DNA of 64,000 bases from a bacterium (lineage in GTDB: Bacteria > Cyanobacteriota > Vampirovibrionia > Vampirovibrionales > Vampirovibrionaceae), in NCBI GenBank assembly GCA_030429585.1, contig JAUIEU010000001.1, positions 1,421,994 through 1,485,993 of the forward strand, read 5' to 3'. Positions 51,937 through 60,554 of this stretch are shown here, one piece after another. Within the stretch, counting starts at the first letter, position 1, and each line of letters starts with the position of its first letter. The position numbers were made by a program, and so were the translations under genes. The notes under the pieces are model-generated. The model had not been told where the DNA came from. It was given only the letters and a program-made list of their open reading frames with translations, and ran no database searches.

Positions 51937-52888
51937 CCCAGCTGGTGAGTACTTGAGGTTGCTTTGGTATGGTTACCGTACCACCATTACCGCCATTGCG
52001 TAATGGTAAGGCCGCGACTGCTGGCGAAAACCCATCCGGGCCACTCATATCGTCCTTCGAGGTAGCCTCTTTATCACTACCACTTAACCATTGAGTCAAC
52101 GTATCCATTTTATTAATAGTCAGCCACTCTAAAAAGAAGCCTGATAATGCCAAGGCCGTTACGCCGCCCACCACCATTGGCGCATTTTTAAGGAAGGGCT
52201 TAAATACCTCTATGGCTTTTCGCCCCGCTTTTAAGTGGTTATGGCTTAATGATTTTTTGGCCACGCCCTGCATGCCCCAGGTTTCTGGCTGAAACAGATT
52301 AACCCAACGGCGGAAGGACTTGGATTCGTTATACCGCAATTTAAACAAGTTAAAATTACCCGATGATAACGCAGGCAAGGTATTGGCCCGGTATAGTTTT
52401 TTAGGCTTCCAGGCCGCCGTATTAGGCTTACCCCGAACAATACCGGCCATATCTGTTGCCCAACCTTTTAGTGCATGGCCCATGCTAGGCAAAGGATTGC
52501 TTTTACTTGGCGGGGCATCTTTACCGCGCAACCCAATGCTGGCTTGCAGCTTTTGAGTGTATTTTTTTTCAATCATTTTTAGCAGGGCATAGCTAAAGGT
52601 AAAGCCGCCAAACTCTCTTAAAGTCGTTCGGTAAGCCTCTTTTTTAGAAAATTTTCGGCTTTCCGACGTTTGCGCCGTCCAGGTGGTTTTCCACGCGGTG
52701 AATACCCGCTGCAACACCAGTAAAAAACTCGCCACAATAGCCGTTAAATACTTAATTTGCCGCTCATGCTGAAAAGCAATATTGCCATAATGTCGGCTGG
52801 CCTTACCCATATGGCGCAACGCCTGCCGAGTTGACGACACTTTTTTAGTAGCGGCTTGAACCGCTGAAGAAGGAACGGGCGGTATCAT
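51896..52888 (-). CDS. Membrane protein of the lineage-specific family (cluster gene 2)
   Basis: 330 residues. A basic N-terminus is followed by a hydrophobic segment (about 46-60), a polar loop ending in SRKFSKKEAYRTTLREFG (77-94), then a weaker hydrophobic segment (95-102). The late segment VVGGVTALALSGFFLEWL (about 240-258) leads into TINKMDTLTQWL, like the helix-Asn-Lys exits of its relatives. The C-terminus is Gly/Pro-rich and overlaps acpS by 41 bases. Its ATG abuts the upstream gene's stop with no gap. No known domain. Confidence 0.72.
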   Translation of the reverse strand: MIPPVPSSAVQAATKKVSSTRQALRHMGKASRHYGNIAFQHERQIKYLTAIVASFLLVLQRVFTAWKTTWTAQTSESRKFSKKEAYRTTLREFGGFTFSYALLKMIEKKYTQKLQASIGLRGKDAPPSKSNPLPSMGHALKGWATDMAGIVRGKPNTAAWKPKKLYRANTLPALSSGNFNLFKLRYNESKSFRRWVNLFQPETWGMQGVAKKSLSHNHLKAGRKAIEVFKPFLKNAPMVVGGVTALALSGFFLEWLTINKMDTLTQWLSGSDKEATSKDDMSGPDGFSPAVAALPLRNGGNGGTVTIPKQPQVLTSWDVYDTFSQPFTSR

Positions 52889-53914
52889 CTACATTCCTCC
52901 TAGCGGGTTATACAACGGCGGCAAGGCGGGGGTTAAGGCCGATATAGCGACAGAAGGCGGGGCAGAGGTTGGGGCTGAAAAAGGAGTGGCCCCCATAAAC
53001 CGCCCCGTGGTTAAGGGTGCTGTGTGGATAGGCAACGCAACCCCACCCACCGGGTAAGGCGTCTTTGGTAAAGGCTTAGGAGGAGGCGCCTTAATCAACG
53101 CACCGTCCAGTGGATCGTGTACTTTGTTGTGTTTATGGCCAGCTAATTTCATGGCAAAAGGGCGCACAACATTGTCATTCAGTTTTTGGATAACCACGCC
53201 ACCCAGCACACACCCTAAGGCCACACCCACGGTTTGCACTAAAAAGTTACCGTTTAACAAACTGCGAGACATGGGCGTCATCGCTTTTTTTATTTCCTGC
53301 ATAACCGCCGTAAACTGGTGCTTCGCAAGCCCGTTTTGTTGCAACCGCCCATGGATGGCATCCATAAACCCGTTATGAGAACGCGGCCCCCGCGACCCAT
53401 ATAAATCCTCTGCATATAAGTTTAAATGCATTAACCCATTGGTAGGTTTATCACCCCCTTTCGGGCGTGTTTGGTAAAAACTACGGAATACAGCCTCTAA
53501 ATCACTCCCCAGCGTCTTGGCATCCACCTCTTTTAGCCCCACCTTGTGGCCCACGTTAGACAATTTATGGACCGTTTTAGAAAATTTATCCTGTAATCGG
53601 TACCGTTCCCACAGGCGAGCCGCCACATCCATCCCTAAAAACATGCCCACATGGTAAACCGCCGTGCCGCCACCTTCAATAAAAATGCGCTCGTAAAAGC
53701 TGGTGAGCTTTTCTTGGGGGGTGTACCGCGGGTTTTTGTTCAGTGGGGGCGCATCCATAATAATGCGTGCACCCGCCACCCCAAGGCGGGCCAACAAGGC
53801 AATTTTAGCCATAAACGGTAAGCTGGTTAGCCCACCCACAAACGGCAACCGCCGGGCGAGGCTTTTGGCCACGCCTTTCGGGTATAGCATGTAGGCAGGG
53901 GTAAACTTATCCAA
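52889..53914 (-). CDS. Membrane protein of the lineage-specific family (cluster gene 1)
   Basis: 341 residues, first gene of the cluster. Hydrophobic segment about 33-48, loop ARIIMDAPPLNKNPRYTPQE (49-68) and FYERIFIEGGG, then a second segment (about 80-95). A soluble middle follows. The late segment VGVALGCVLGGVVIQKLNDNVVRPF (about 232-256) ends in the Asn-rich exit shared by the group. The tail is Pro/Ala/Ser-rich and ends PPLYNPLGGM. The cluster's promoter should lie in 53915-54339. Function unknown. Confidence 0.72.
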   Translation of the reverse strand: MDKFTPAYMLYPKGVAKSLARRLPFVGGLTSLPFMAKIALLARLGVAGARIIMDAPPLNKNPRYTPQEKLTSFYERIFIEGGGTAVYHVGMFLGMDVAARLWERYRLQDKFSKTVHKLSNVGHKVGLKEVDAKTLGSDLEAVFRSFYQTRPKGGDKPTNGLMHLNLYAEDLYGSRGPRSHNGFMDAIHGRLQQNGLAKHQFTAVMQEIKKAMTPMSRSLLNGNFLVQTVGVALGCVLGGVVIQKLNDNVVRPFAMKLAGHKHNKVHDPLDGALIKAPPPKPLPKTPYPVGGVALPIHTAPLTTGRFMGATPFSAPTSAPPSVAISALTPALPPLYNPLGGM

Positions 53915-54339
53915 CGTTATTCATGTACCTTTTTAATAGAAGGGTGTGTAGACGACAGTACGAACACTAGCCCGCAGGCATTGCCCAAACTAAAGGGGAA
54001 GCGATGTACTTGGCACCAGCCTTAAACACGTGAGGAGGAAAGATTAAGGCCGTGCCCTAAACGGAAACACGCACATGGCATGCGCCGCAAGTAGGGTGTT
54101 TAGAGGGGGATATCGAATGTTCGCGAAGGAACCTTCCTGACACAATCATCGTCAGGTCTCTCTTGGTGGGGAGTGAGGATGAGGGAAAAACCCTTTAGAA
54201 TAAAGGCCATGCTCTCATACGCATTAAACCAAGCCCTGATATTTTTGTGATAGGAATACTATAGATTGCGAAACAATATTACTTACTATAGTTAGTACGA
54301 TAAACGAACGATAAGCCCATAATTAAGGTATCTACCACT
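53915..54339. other. Divergent intergenic region with one hairpin
   Basis: 425 bases between the membrane-protein operon (minus) and the glycosidase gene (plus). CCTGAC (54136-54141) pairs with GTCAGG (54151-54156). A TACTATAGTTAGTA palindrome near 54284-54297 could hold a -10 element for the plus-strand gene. The segment 53940-54130 shows no frame of note and no RNA that I recognise. Confidence 0.4.
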
Positions 54340-55266
54340 ATGCTGCCCTCTCTTTTTTCTGTCAAGAAGTTGTTTATTCCTATTTTTAGGGCTTTTTTAG
54401 CAGTAGCTACCCTGTATGGGCTATGTGGTGTGGCTTACACCGCCTGCGACCCTGCCGAGCTACTGGCCAACACGCGTCAGCCACAATCTGCCTTAGAAAC
54501 CCCGCTGGCTTACCACCAAACCCACACCCCACAAGGCACCCTTCACTGGGTGCAATTAACCCCACAGCACCACCTACAGGTGGCCATTGCCAGCCCACGC
54601 CAAGCCGTCGAATCCTTGGGGCAGCACCACCACACCAAACTACTGGTTAACGGTGGCTTTTTTGACCCCAACAACGGCTTAACCGTTAGCCATGTGGTGT
54701 TGCCCGACGGCACCACCCACTCACCAAAAAACAACCCCCGCCTAACCAACAACAAAAAACTGGCCCCGTATATGCCTGCCATTAGCAACCGCAGCGAACT
54801 GCGCCAACTAACCTGCTCAGATGGGCCACGCTATACCATTACCCCCCACAGCGATACCCTACCGGCCAACTGCACCTTAAACTGGTTGCTCGGTGGCGGG
54901 CCCCAACTACTGCCCACCCTAACCGCAGAAGCCGAGGCCTTTTGGGCCACCGACCCAGAAACCGGCAAAGTAACCCGCGACCCAACCGGCATTAAACGCG
55001 GCAATGCCCGCACCGCCGTTGGTATTACTGAGGATGGCGACCTGATTATTGCCCTTGCCCAACAACCACCCCACATGCCCGGCTGGACACTAACCAACGT
55101 GGCCACCGAACTAGAAAAACTAGGCGCCACCCAAGTACTCATGCTGGATGGGGGCAGTTCGTCTAGCCTGTGGGTAAACAACCAATGGGTGCCCGGCATG
55201 TGGAAAAACGGTGAACCCGTGGTACGCCGAATTTACAGCTACCTGTGGTTACCTTCTGCCCAGTAG
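54340..55266 (+). CDS. Exported phosphodiester glycosidase (NAGPA/DUF2233 family)
   Basis: 308 residues. A signal peptide (about 12-34) precedes a NAGPA domain: LLVNGGFFDPNNGLTVSHVV, LLGGGPQLL, NARTAVGITEDGDLIIAL and TQVLMLDGGSSSSLWVNN. These blocks match the phosphodiester glycosidase fold also found in phage and cell-wall enzymes that remove phospho-linked sugars. Four Cys could give disulfides. The predicted location is the periplasm or cell surface, acting on glycans. It lies about 100 bases before secD on the same strand. Confidence 0.87.
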   Translation: MLPSLFSVKKLFIPIFRAFLAVATLYGLCGVAYTACDPAELLANTRQPQSALETPLAYHQTHTPQGTLHWVQLTPQHHLQVAIASPRQAVESLGQHHHTKLLVNGGFFDPNNGLTVSHVVLPDGTTHSPKNNPRLTNNKKLAPYMPAISNRSELRQLTCSDGPRYTITPHSDTLPANCTLNWLLGGGPQLLPTLTAEAEAFWATDPETGKVTRDPTGIKRGNARTAVGITEDGDLIIALAQQPPHMPGWTLTNVATELEKLGATQVLMLDGGSSSSLWVNNQWVPGMWKNGEPVVRRIYSYLWLPSAQ

Positions 55267-55366
55267 GCGCCAATCTTCACAATTTATGCCTTTATCCAAG
55301 CGGTGTGTTTGGCGTACACTATGCACCAGTAATTGTCCACTTTTACCTTGCTTGGAACACTGCGAT

Positions 55367-56632
55367 ATGCCGCTTTTTCAAAACACCAAAGCCACCCTAC
55401 TCTTTATTGTTGTCCTAGTACTGGGCAGCTTATGGGTAATGTTTAAACAGCCCCCCACCCTTGGCCTAGATTTATCTGGCGGTACGCGGCTAACCTTGCA
55501 AGCCCAGCCTGCCGAAGGCGCCACCACGGTAAGCCCCAAAGCCATGGACGCCCTGCAACGGGTAATCCAAAGCCGGGTAGACCAAATTGGTGTGGCGGAA
55601 ACCTTGGTACAACGGGTGGGCGAAAAACGCTTACTGGTAGAAATTCCCGGCGAATTTGACCCAGAAAATGCCAAGGCCCGCATTGGTAAAACCGGCCTGC
55701 TAGAATTTAAAACCATTGATACCAGCGTGACGCCCAAAGCTGGTGCCGCCGTACAATGGCAATCCTCTGGTGTGAGTGGCCGCGATTTGGTAAGCGCTGA
55801 TGTAGCCCCAGATAATGCCAACGGCTGGGTGGTTAGCTTTCAGCTAAACGATGCCGGCAAAGCAAAATTCCGCGACCTGACCCGCCAGCTAGTAATTAAG
55901 CACGAACCCCTCGGCATCTTTTTTGATGGCAAGGAAGTATCGGCACCTTCCGTACAATCGGCTATTCCTAACGGGGCGGGGCAAATTAGCGGCAACTTTA
56001 AATACGAAGAAGCCAAAGAAATGGTAGACATCCTTAACGCGGGTGCCCTACCGCTAGATATTGATTTCTTGGAAGAAACCTCGGTAGGCCCACTGCTAGG
56101 CGATGCCTCTATTCGCGCCAGTTTTAGCGCCGGGTTGGTTGGCCTTGGGCTAGTACTTGTTTTTATGATTGCGTATTACCGCATGCAGGGCGCCGTCGCC
56201 AGCATTGCGTTAATTATCTACACCTTACTAACCTACGCCGCCTATAGCCTGCTAGATGTAACCTTTACGCTGGCCGGTATTGCCGGTTTTATCCTCAGTA
56301 TTGGGATGGCGGTAGATGCCAACATCCTGATTTTTGAACGTACCAAAGAAGAGCTGGCCCTTGGCCGAAGCATGTTAAAGGCCATTGATGTGGGCTTTGA
56401 TCGCGCGTTTTCTTCTATTTTTGATAGCAACACCACTACCATTATTACCTGTATTTTGCTGTACATGCTAGGCACCGGCAGCGTTAAGGGCTTTGCCATT
56501 ACACTCGCCATTGGTGTGGTTATTAGTATGTTTAGTGCCATTACCGTTACCCGCACCTTTTTGCACTTGCTAATGGATGGCAGCACGTCTGGTGTTCGCC
56601 CTACAAGCGGGCTTACCTCTACCACTGCGTAA
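55367..56632 (+). CDS. secD: Protein translocase subunit SecD
   Basis: 421 residues from ATG 55367, preceded by TTGGAA. The longer frame from 55211 runs back into the glycosidase gene and is rejected. TM1 (about 8-25) leads to the GLDLSGGTRLTLQ signature, then the P1 periplasmic domain. The ASIRASFSAGLVGLGLVLVFMI helix begins the five-helix export domain, with AGIAGFILSIGMAVDANILIFERTKEEL the most conserved block. It is shorter than E. coli SecD, as in cyanobacteria. It uses the proton gradient to pull preproteins through SecYEG with SecF. Confidence 0.95.
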   Translation: MPLFQNTKATLLFIVVLVLGSLWVMFKQPPTLGLDLSGGTRLTLQAQPAEGATTVSPKAMDALQRVIQSRVDQIGVAETLVQRVGEKRLLVEIPGEFDPENAKARIGKTGLLEFKTIDTSVTPKAGAAVQWQSSGVSGRDLVSADVAPDNANGWVVSFQLNDAGKAKFRDLTRQLVIKHEPLGIFFDGKEVSAPSVQSAIPNGAGQISGNFKYEEAKEMVDILNAGALPLDIDFLEETSVGPLLGDASIRASFSAGLVGLGLVLVFMIAYYRMQGAVASIALIIYTLLTYAAYSLLDVTFTLAGIAGFILSIGMAVDANILIFERTKEELALGRSMLKAIDVGFDRAFSSIFDSNTTTIITCILLYMLGTGSVKGFAITLAIGVVISMFSAITVTRTFLHLLMDGSTSGVRPTSGLTSTTA

Positions 56633-56686
56633 TCGCTAAGCTAACCTTCGTTTTATTCTTACTTTCGGATTTTTGGAATTTTCCTC

Positions 56687-57790
56687 ATGGCTACCAAAAC
56701 CAACTCATCTGCCCTACTAAACCACCTGCCCGATGGGCCCATTAACGTCATCAGCCAACGCGGCTGGTTTCTGCTGGTTTCTGCATTATTGCTAATACCC
56801 GGCCTTATTTTTATGGTGCTAATGACCCTAAAATCGCCTGACCATTTGCCCCTAAAGCCCGGCATTGATTTTACCGGCGGTAGCTTGCTAGATGTAGGTA
56901 TTGACGCCAAACTAACGGTAAAAGATACCGAAGATATCCGCGAAACCTTGGCAGTCGTCGGCTACCCCGGCGCTGTGGTCCAGCTAAAAGCAGATAGCAA
57001 TGTTATCCACGCCAAAGGGGCCGAGGCCACCGAAACCACCCTAGCCACAGACACAACAACCGAACCCACCACTAAAACCGGCGCCGCCAAACCAGCAGCC
57101 GACGCTGACACAAGCGACGCCATCCAAAGCGTGGTCTCTATCCGTACCAAACCTTTAGCCAGCCACGATTACACCGAGCTGATGAAAGAGCTAAACACTA
57201 AATACGGCCACACCACCTTGCTGCAAAAAAATGCGGTAGGCCCAACACTTGCCCAAGAGCTGCTAACCAATGGCGTGATGGCGCTGGTGTTTGCCTATGT
57301 CCTTATTGTGGGCTACCTTACCTTCCGTTTTCAGTTTGATTATGCCGCCTGCGCTATTTTAGCCCTGCTGCACGATACCTTGTTTGTATTTGGCGCCTTT
57401 GCTGCCATGGGCTACTTTATGAATGTGGAAGTCGATAGCCTGTTTGTGACCGCCATCCTTACTGTGGTTGGTTTCAGCGTCCACGATACCATTGTGGTGT
57501 TCGACCGCATCCGCGAAAACGAGCGCCTGTTTTACAGCAAAAAGTTACCCTTTGCTGAGCTAGTGAACATTAGCGTTAACCAAACCCTGGCGCGCAGTAT
57601 CAATACCTCGCTAACCGCCTTGCTCCCCATGTTTACGCTGTACTTTTTCGGCGGCGAAACCACCAAGTACTTTATCCTAGCCCTAATTTTAGGGGTGGTT
57701 GTGGGTACCTACAGCAGTATTTGCGTGGCCAGCATGGCCCTTGCCGCATGGCGCGCCCCTAAAGAAACAAACCAAGCCGCCACCGCCTAA
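56687..57790 (+). CDS. secF: Protein translocase subunit SecF
   Basis: 367 residues. TM1 (about 25-45) and GIDFTGGSLLDVGI (63-76) are typical of SecF. The C-terminal block has GFSVHDTIVVFDRIRENE and SINTSLTALLPMFTLYFFGGETTKYF. Between the first periplasmic strands is a Thr/Ala-rich low-complexity insert (about residues 108-145), unusual for SecF. It starts 54 bases after secD and forms the usual secDF pair. Confidence 0.95.
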   Translation: MATKTNSSALLNHLPDGPINVISQRGWFLLVSALLLIPGLIFMVLMTLKSPDHLPLKPGIDFTGGSLLDVGIDAKLTVKDTEDIRETLAVVGYPGAVVQLKADSNVIHAKGAEATETTLATDTTTEPTTKTGAAKPAADADTSDAIQSVVSIRTKPLASHDYTELMKELNTKYGHTTLLQKNAVGPTLAQELLTNGVMALVFAYVLIVGYLTFRFQFDYAACAILALLHDTLFVFGAFAAMGYFMNVEVDSLFVTAILTVVGFSVHDTIVVFDRIRENERLFYSKKLPFAELVNISVNQTLARSINTSLTALLPMFTLYFFGGETTKYFILALILGVVVGTYSSICVASMALAAWRAPKETNQAATA

Positions 57791-57845
57791 ATCGGTTACT
57801 CCTTTACAAAAAATTTATCACACAGTAGCGATTGCGAGCTGGTGC

Positions 57846-58038
57846 GGGGTGTACAATGCGAAGCATGACACCCCAGCAGACCAATCAGCGGGTGAGCATT
57901 GCCTGTAATACCAGATTTTGGCAAGCGCAGCCGCTGTTGGGAAAGCGAGAAAAAGCGTATCGACTATAAATAGCCTCTTGGGGAGGGTTTGGGAACACCC
58001 CTGTTCCCAATGGGGGTGACGGGGGTTAACCCCCGTCA
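57846..58038. repeat. Run of three hairpins between convergent genes
   Basis: (1) GGGGTGT (57846-57852) with ACACCCC (57868-57874), continued inside by ATGC-GAA-GCAT. (2) TGGGAACA (57990-57997) with TGTTCCCA (58002-58009), loop CCCC. (3) TGACGGGGG (58017-58025) with CCCCCGTCA (58030-58038), loop TTAA. All are perfect in their main arms. None has a T tract on either strand, so they are not textbook terminators. They lie between secF and the radical SAM gene. Confidence 0.6.
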
Positions 58039-58063
58039 AAAGAAAACATACACGCCGGCCAAA

Positions 58064-58906
58064 CTACCCTTCCCGGTAGACGGAGGTAACGGTGGCGTTA
58101 GGGTTTTTGGCCGTAAAAATTTCCTGAATCTCGCGGGCTTCGTCTGGCGTAATCACCCGTAGCGTGCGGGTGGGGATATCGCGCTCGCCATGGTTCCCAC
58201 GGCTATCTAAATCCCACACTAGTGGATACGCCCGCTTGGGGGTGTTTAGCTGAATTTCATCGGCGCCAATGCTGGCCGCCACATCCGCCATCGCTTCTAC
58301 ACTGGCTAAATTAGTGGGCATTACCATGCACTGCAAGCATAATTTACCGTTAGGGTTGGCGGCTTTATACTCTTGCTGAAACGCCTGAGCACCCGACACA
58401 ATGCTTTGTAATGTTACGCCCGCAACGGGTCGGTTCATCTGCTGCAAGCCCGCGTCTGTGGCGGCATCTAGCTTAATGGCGATTACATCGGCATTTAAAA
58501 TATCACGCCGAACGGCAGGGTCAGCCAGCGTGGTGCCGTTGGTTAAAATCATGACCGGCTTGGCACTGTACTCGTGGATAAAATGAATCACTTCCGAAAT
58601 ATTACTCGCCAGTGTGGGCTCGCCACTACCGCTAAGGGTAACAATATCCGATTTTTCCCAATCGCTATTTTTAAAATCGGTTTCAAATTGCTCAGTTGGC
58701 ACATAGATTTTCCGCTCGATGGTTTTCAGCTGAATATCGCCCAGTTGGCAATAAATGCAGTTAAAACTACACGTGCTGGTTTGCAGCAATAAATCCACCC
58801 CAAGCGAACTGCCCACACGCCAGCTAGTTACCGGCCCATACACCGAGGATTCAAACCCTTGGCTAGCCGGTGTTTTAGTTGCTTTATTTAACGTGGAGGA
58901 AGGCAT
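58064..58906 (-). CDS. Radical SAM protein, TYW1-like (COG0731-type)
   Basis: 280 residues. CSFNCIYCQLG (46-56) supplies the CxxxCxxC cluster that binds the 4Fe-4S/SAM centre. SGSGEPTLASN is the SAM-binding GE motif, and MILTNGTTL and VIAIKLDAATDAG follow as in the wyosine-type group of radical SAM enzymes. Additional Cys in LCLQCMVMPTN are not part of a second full cluster. The C-terminus is short. The substrate is unknown. Family members often occur as stand-alone genes, as here. Hairpin run downstream. Confidence 0.85.
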   Translation of the reverse strand: MPSSTLNKATKTPASQGFESSVYGPVTSWRVGSSLGVDLLLQTSTCSFNCIYCQLGDIQLKTIERKIYVPTEQFETDFKNSDWEKSDIVTLSGSGEPTLASNISEVIHFIHEYSAKPVMILTNGTTLADPAVRRDILNADVIAIKLDAATDAGLQQMNRPVAGVTLQSIVSGAQAFQQEYKAANPNGKLCLQCMVMPTNLASVEAMADVAASIGADEIQLNTPKRAYPLVWDLDSRGNHGERDIPTRTLRVITPDEAREIQEIFTAKNPNATVTSVYREG

Positions 58907-58966
58907 AATTTGGCCGGTGCTTTCTAAAACAGTGGTTTAATATATAAGCGTCTATAGGCTATAACG

Positions 58967-60412
58967 TTAGTCAATGCCGCTGGTTGCTAGCAGTTTGGAT
59001 TCATCATCGGCAACAGTAGCAAAGGTGAGCGGCTTGCGCTTGGCTTCTTCGTCGTTAATGGGTTGGCCGCTATCGCACCCAAATTCTTCTAGGGCCTGTG
59101 CTTTTTTAATCACCCCTTGGCGCCCACTCATGCCGGTTTCTAGGCTTAGATAGGCTTCTTCTAGTTGGCCAATACGGTCACGTACTTTTAGCATCCGCTT
59201 GTGGGCTTCGCGCACTTTGTCGTACACCTCTTGCCCAAGGCCCGCTATCAAACGGGCATCGTTATTAAGCTTGGCATACTGCCAGCTTTGATGAATCACA
59301 TGCAGCATGGGCATAATATTATAGGGCGTGGCCAGCATAACGCCTTGCTGGCGGGCCCATTCGGCAATGCCGGGGTCTTCTTCTATGGCTAGCGATAGCA
59401 TCCCTTCGATGGGCACATACAGCACCACAAAGTTGGCCGCCTCGGTTAGTTCGGCTTGGTATTGCTTACTGGCTAGCAAATTCACCGCATCTTTTAAAGA
59501 TTTTACATAACGCTGGCCGCGCATTTCTTTAGCCACGGCAGGGTCCAGGCTGGCGTCCGTTTCATCGGCGGCATCCATATGGAGTTGCAGGGCCTTACTA
59601 TCCACAAACACGCTGCGGTCGTCAGGCAATAAAATTCTAAAATCGGGGCGCTTTTTATTGCTGGCATACGATTCCTGCTTTTCGTAGCTTTGGCCTTCTA
59701 CAAAGCCACTATCTTTTAACAGGTTAATTAAGGTGGCTTCTCCCCAGTTACCGCGGCCTTTATTTTGCTTTAGCGATTGAGACAAATGACTGGTTTGGCC
59801 AGAAAGGTGATCGAGTTTTTGGTGCAAGTTATGGTTCACCTTCACGTGCTCGCGGTCTACTTTTTCCACATGCTCGTATACCAGCTTCATGCTGTCTTGC
59901 AGGGGCTTTACCACCAAATCCATTTTTTCGGTAAATTGCTTTTGCTTTTCGCCAAATTCGCGGTCGGCTTTTTCTTCAATCGATTTTTTCAGCACCTCGC
60001 CTTGGCTTTGTAAAAATTTCTGGAAGCGCTCGGTTTCTTCGCCTTTTAGGGTAATAATATCCGCTTCCATTTTTTCTAAACTGGTTTTAAGGGTGGCGGA
60101 TTGGGCGGCAAAATTAGTTTTATCGGTATGCCAAAGCTGCTCGGTTTCGCTTAGTTTTTCGGCCAAGGCAGCGCGTTGCTGGGCAATGCTCTCTTTTTCT
60201 TCAGTTAGGCGGGTTTTATCGTTTTGCAAGGCCGCTGTAGTGGCCTCGGTTTGGGCCTGCCACAAAGCTTTTTCTTGAGAAAGGGTGCGCTCTATTGCCG
60301 CTTGCTGTTGGGTAGCCGCGCGCCGATTAGCCAACCACCAGCCCAGCCCACCACCAACAACAGCGGTAAGTACCGGTACGGTTACAGCAGTAAACAATGA
60401 AATAGCAGGCAT
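58967..60412 (-). CDS. rmuC: DNA recombination protein RmuC
   Basis: 481 residues from ATG 60412; ATG 60430 adds six. A single N-terminal membrane helix (about 6-28) is followed by a long coiled coil (30-220) and the RmuC nuclease-like domain (about 225-440). That domain has KGRGNWGEATLINLLKDSGF, RPDFRILLPDDRSVFVDSKA and FVVLYVPIEGMLSLA. The PD-(D/E)xK residues are the Asp of RPDF and the DSK triplet. RmuC limits inversions between short inverted repeats in E. coli. It is divergent from glpX. Confidence 0.93.
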   Translation of the reverse strand: MPAISLFTAVTVPVLTAVVGGGLGWWLANRRAATQQQAAIERTLSQEKALWQAQTEATTAALQNDKTRLTEEKESIAQQRAALAEKLSETEQLWHTDKTNFAAQSATLKTSLEKMEADIITLKGEETERFQKFLQSQGEVLKKSIEEKADREFGEKQKQFTEKMDLVVKPLQDSMKLVYEHVEKVDREHVKVNHNLHQKLDHLSGQTSHLSQSLKQNKGRGNWGEATLINLLKDSGFVEGQSYEKQESYASNKKRPDFRILLPDDRSVFVDSKALQLHMDAADETDASLDPAVAKEMRGQRYVKSLKDAVNLLASKQYQAELTEAANFVVLYVPIEGMLSLAIEEDPGIAEWARQQGVMLATPYNIMPMLHVIHQSWQYAKLNNDARLIAGLGQEVYDKVREAHKRMLKVRDRIGQLEEAYLSLETGMSGRQGVIKKAQALEEFGCDSGQPINDEEAKRKPLTFATVADDESKLLATSGID

Positions 60413-60554
60413 AAGTCTCTTATCGTACACTCATCAAACAATACCCCCAGTATACCAAAGGTTGGCGCTATTTCTGCTGTTACAACACCCAACCGTTACG
60501 CTTTATTTGCGGTACAGTAAGGGGAGAATCGCCATAAACCAAAGGGTAATCTGC

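Noticed and set aside
60285..60554. N-terminal extension of GlpX
   Set aside because: It overlaps the divergent rmuC start and has no similarity to class II FBPase, whose normal N-terminus begins at ATG 60555.
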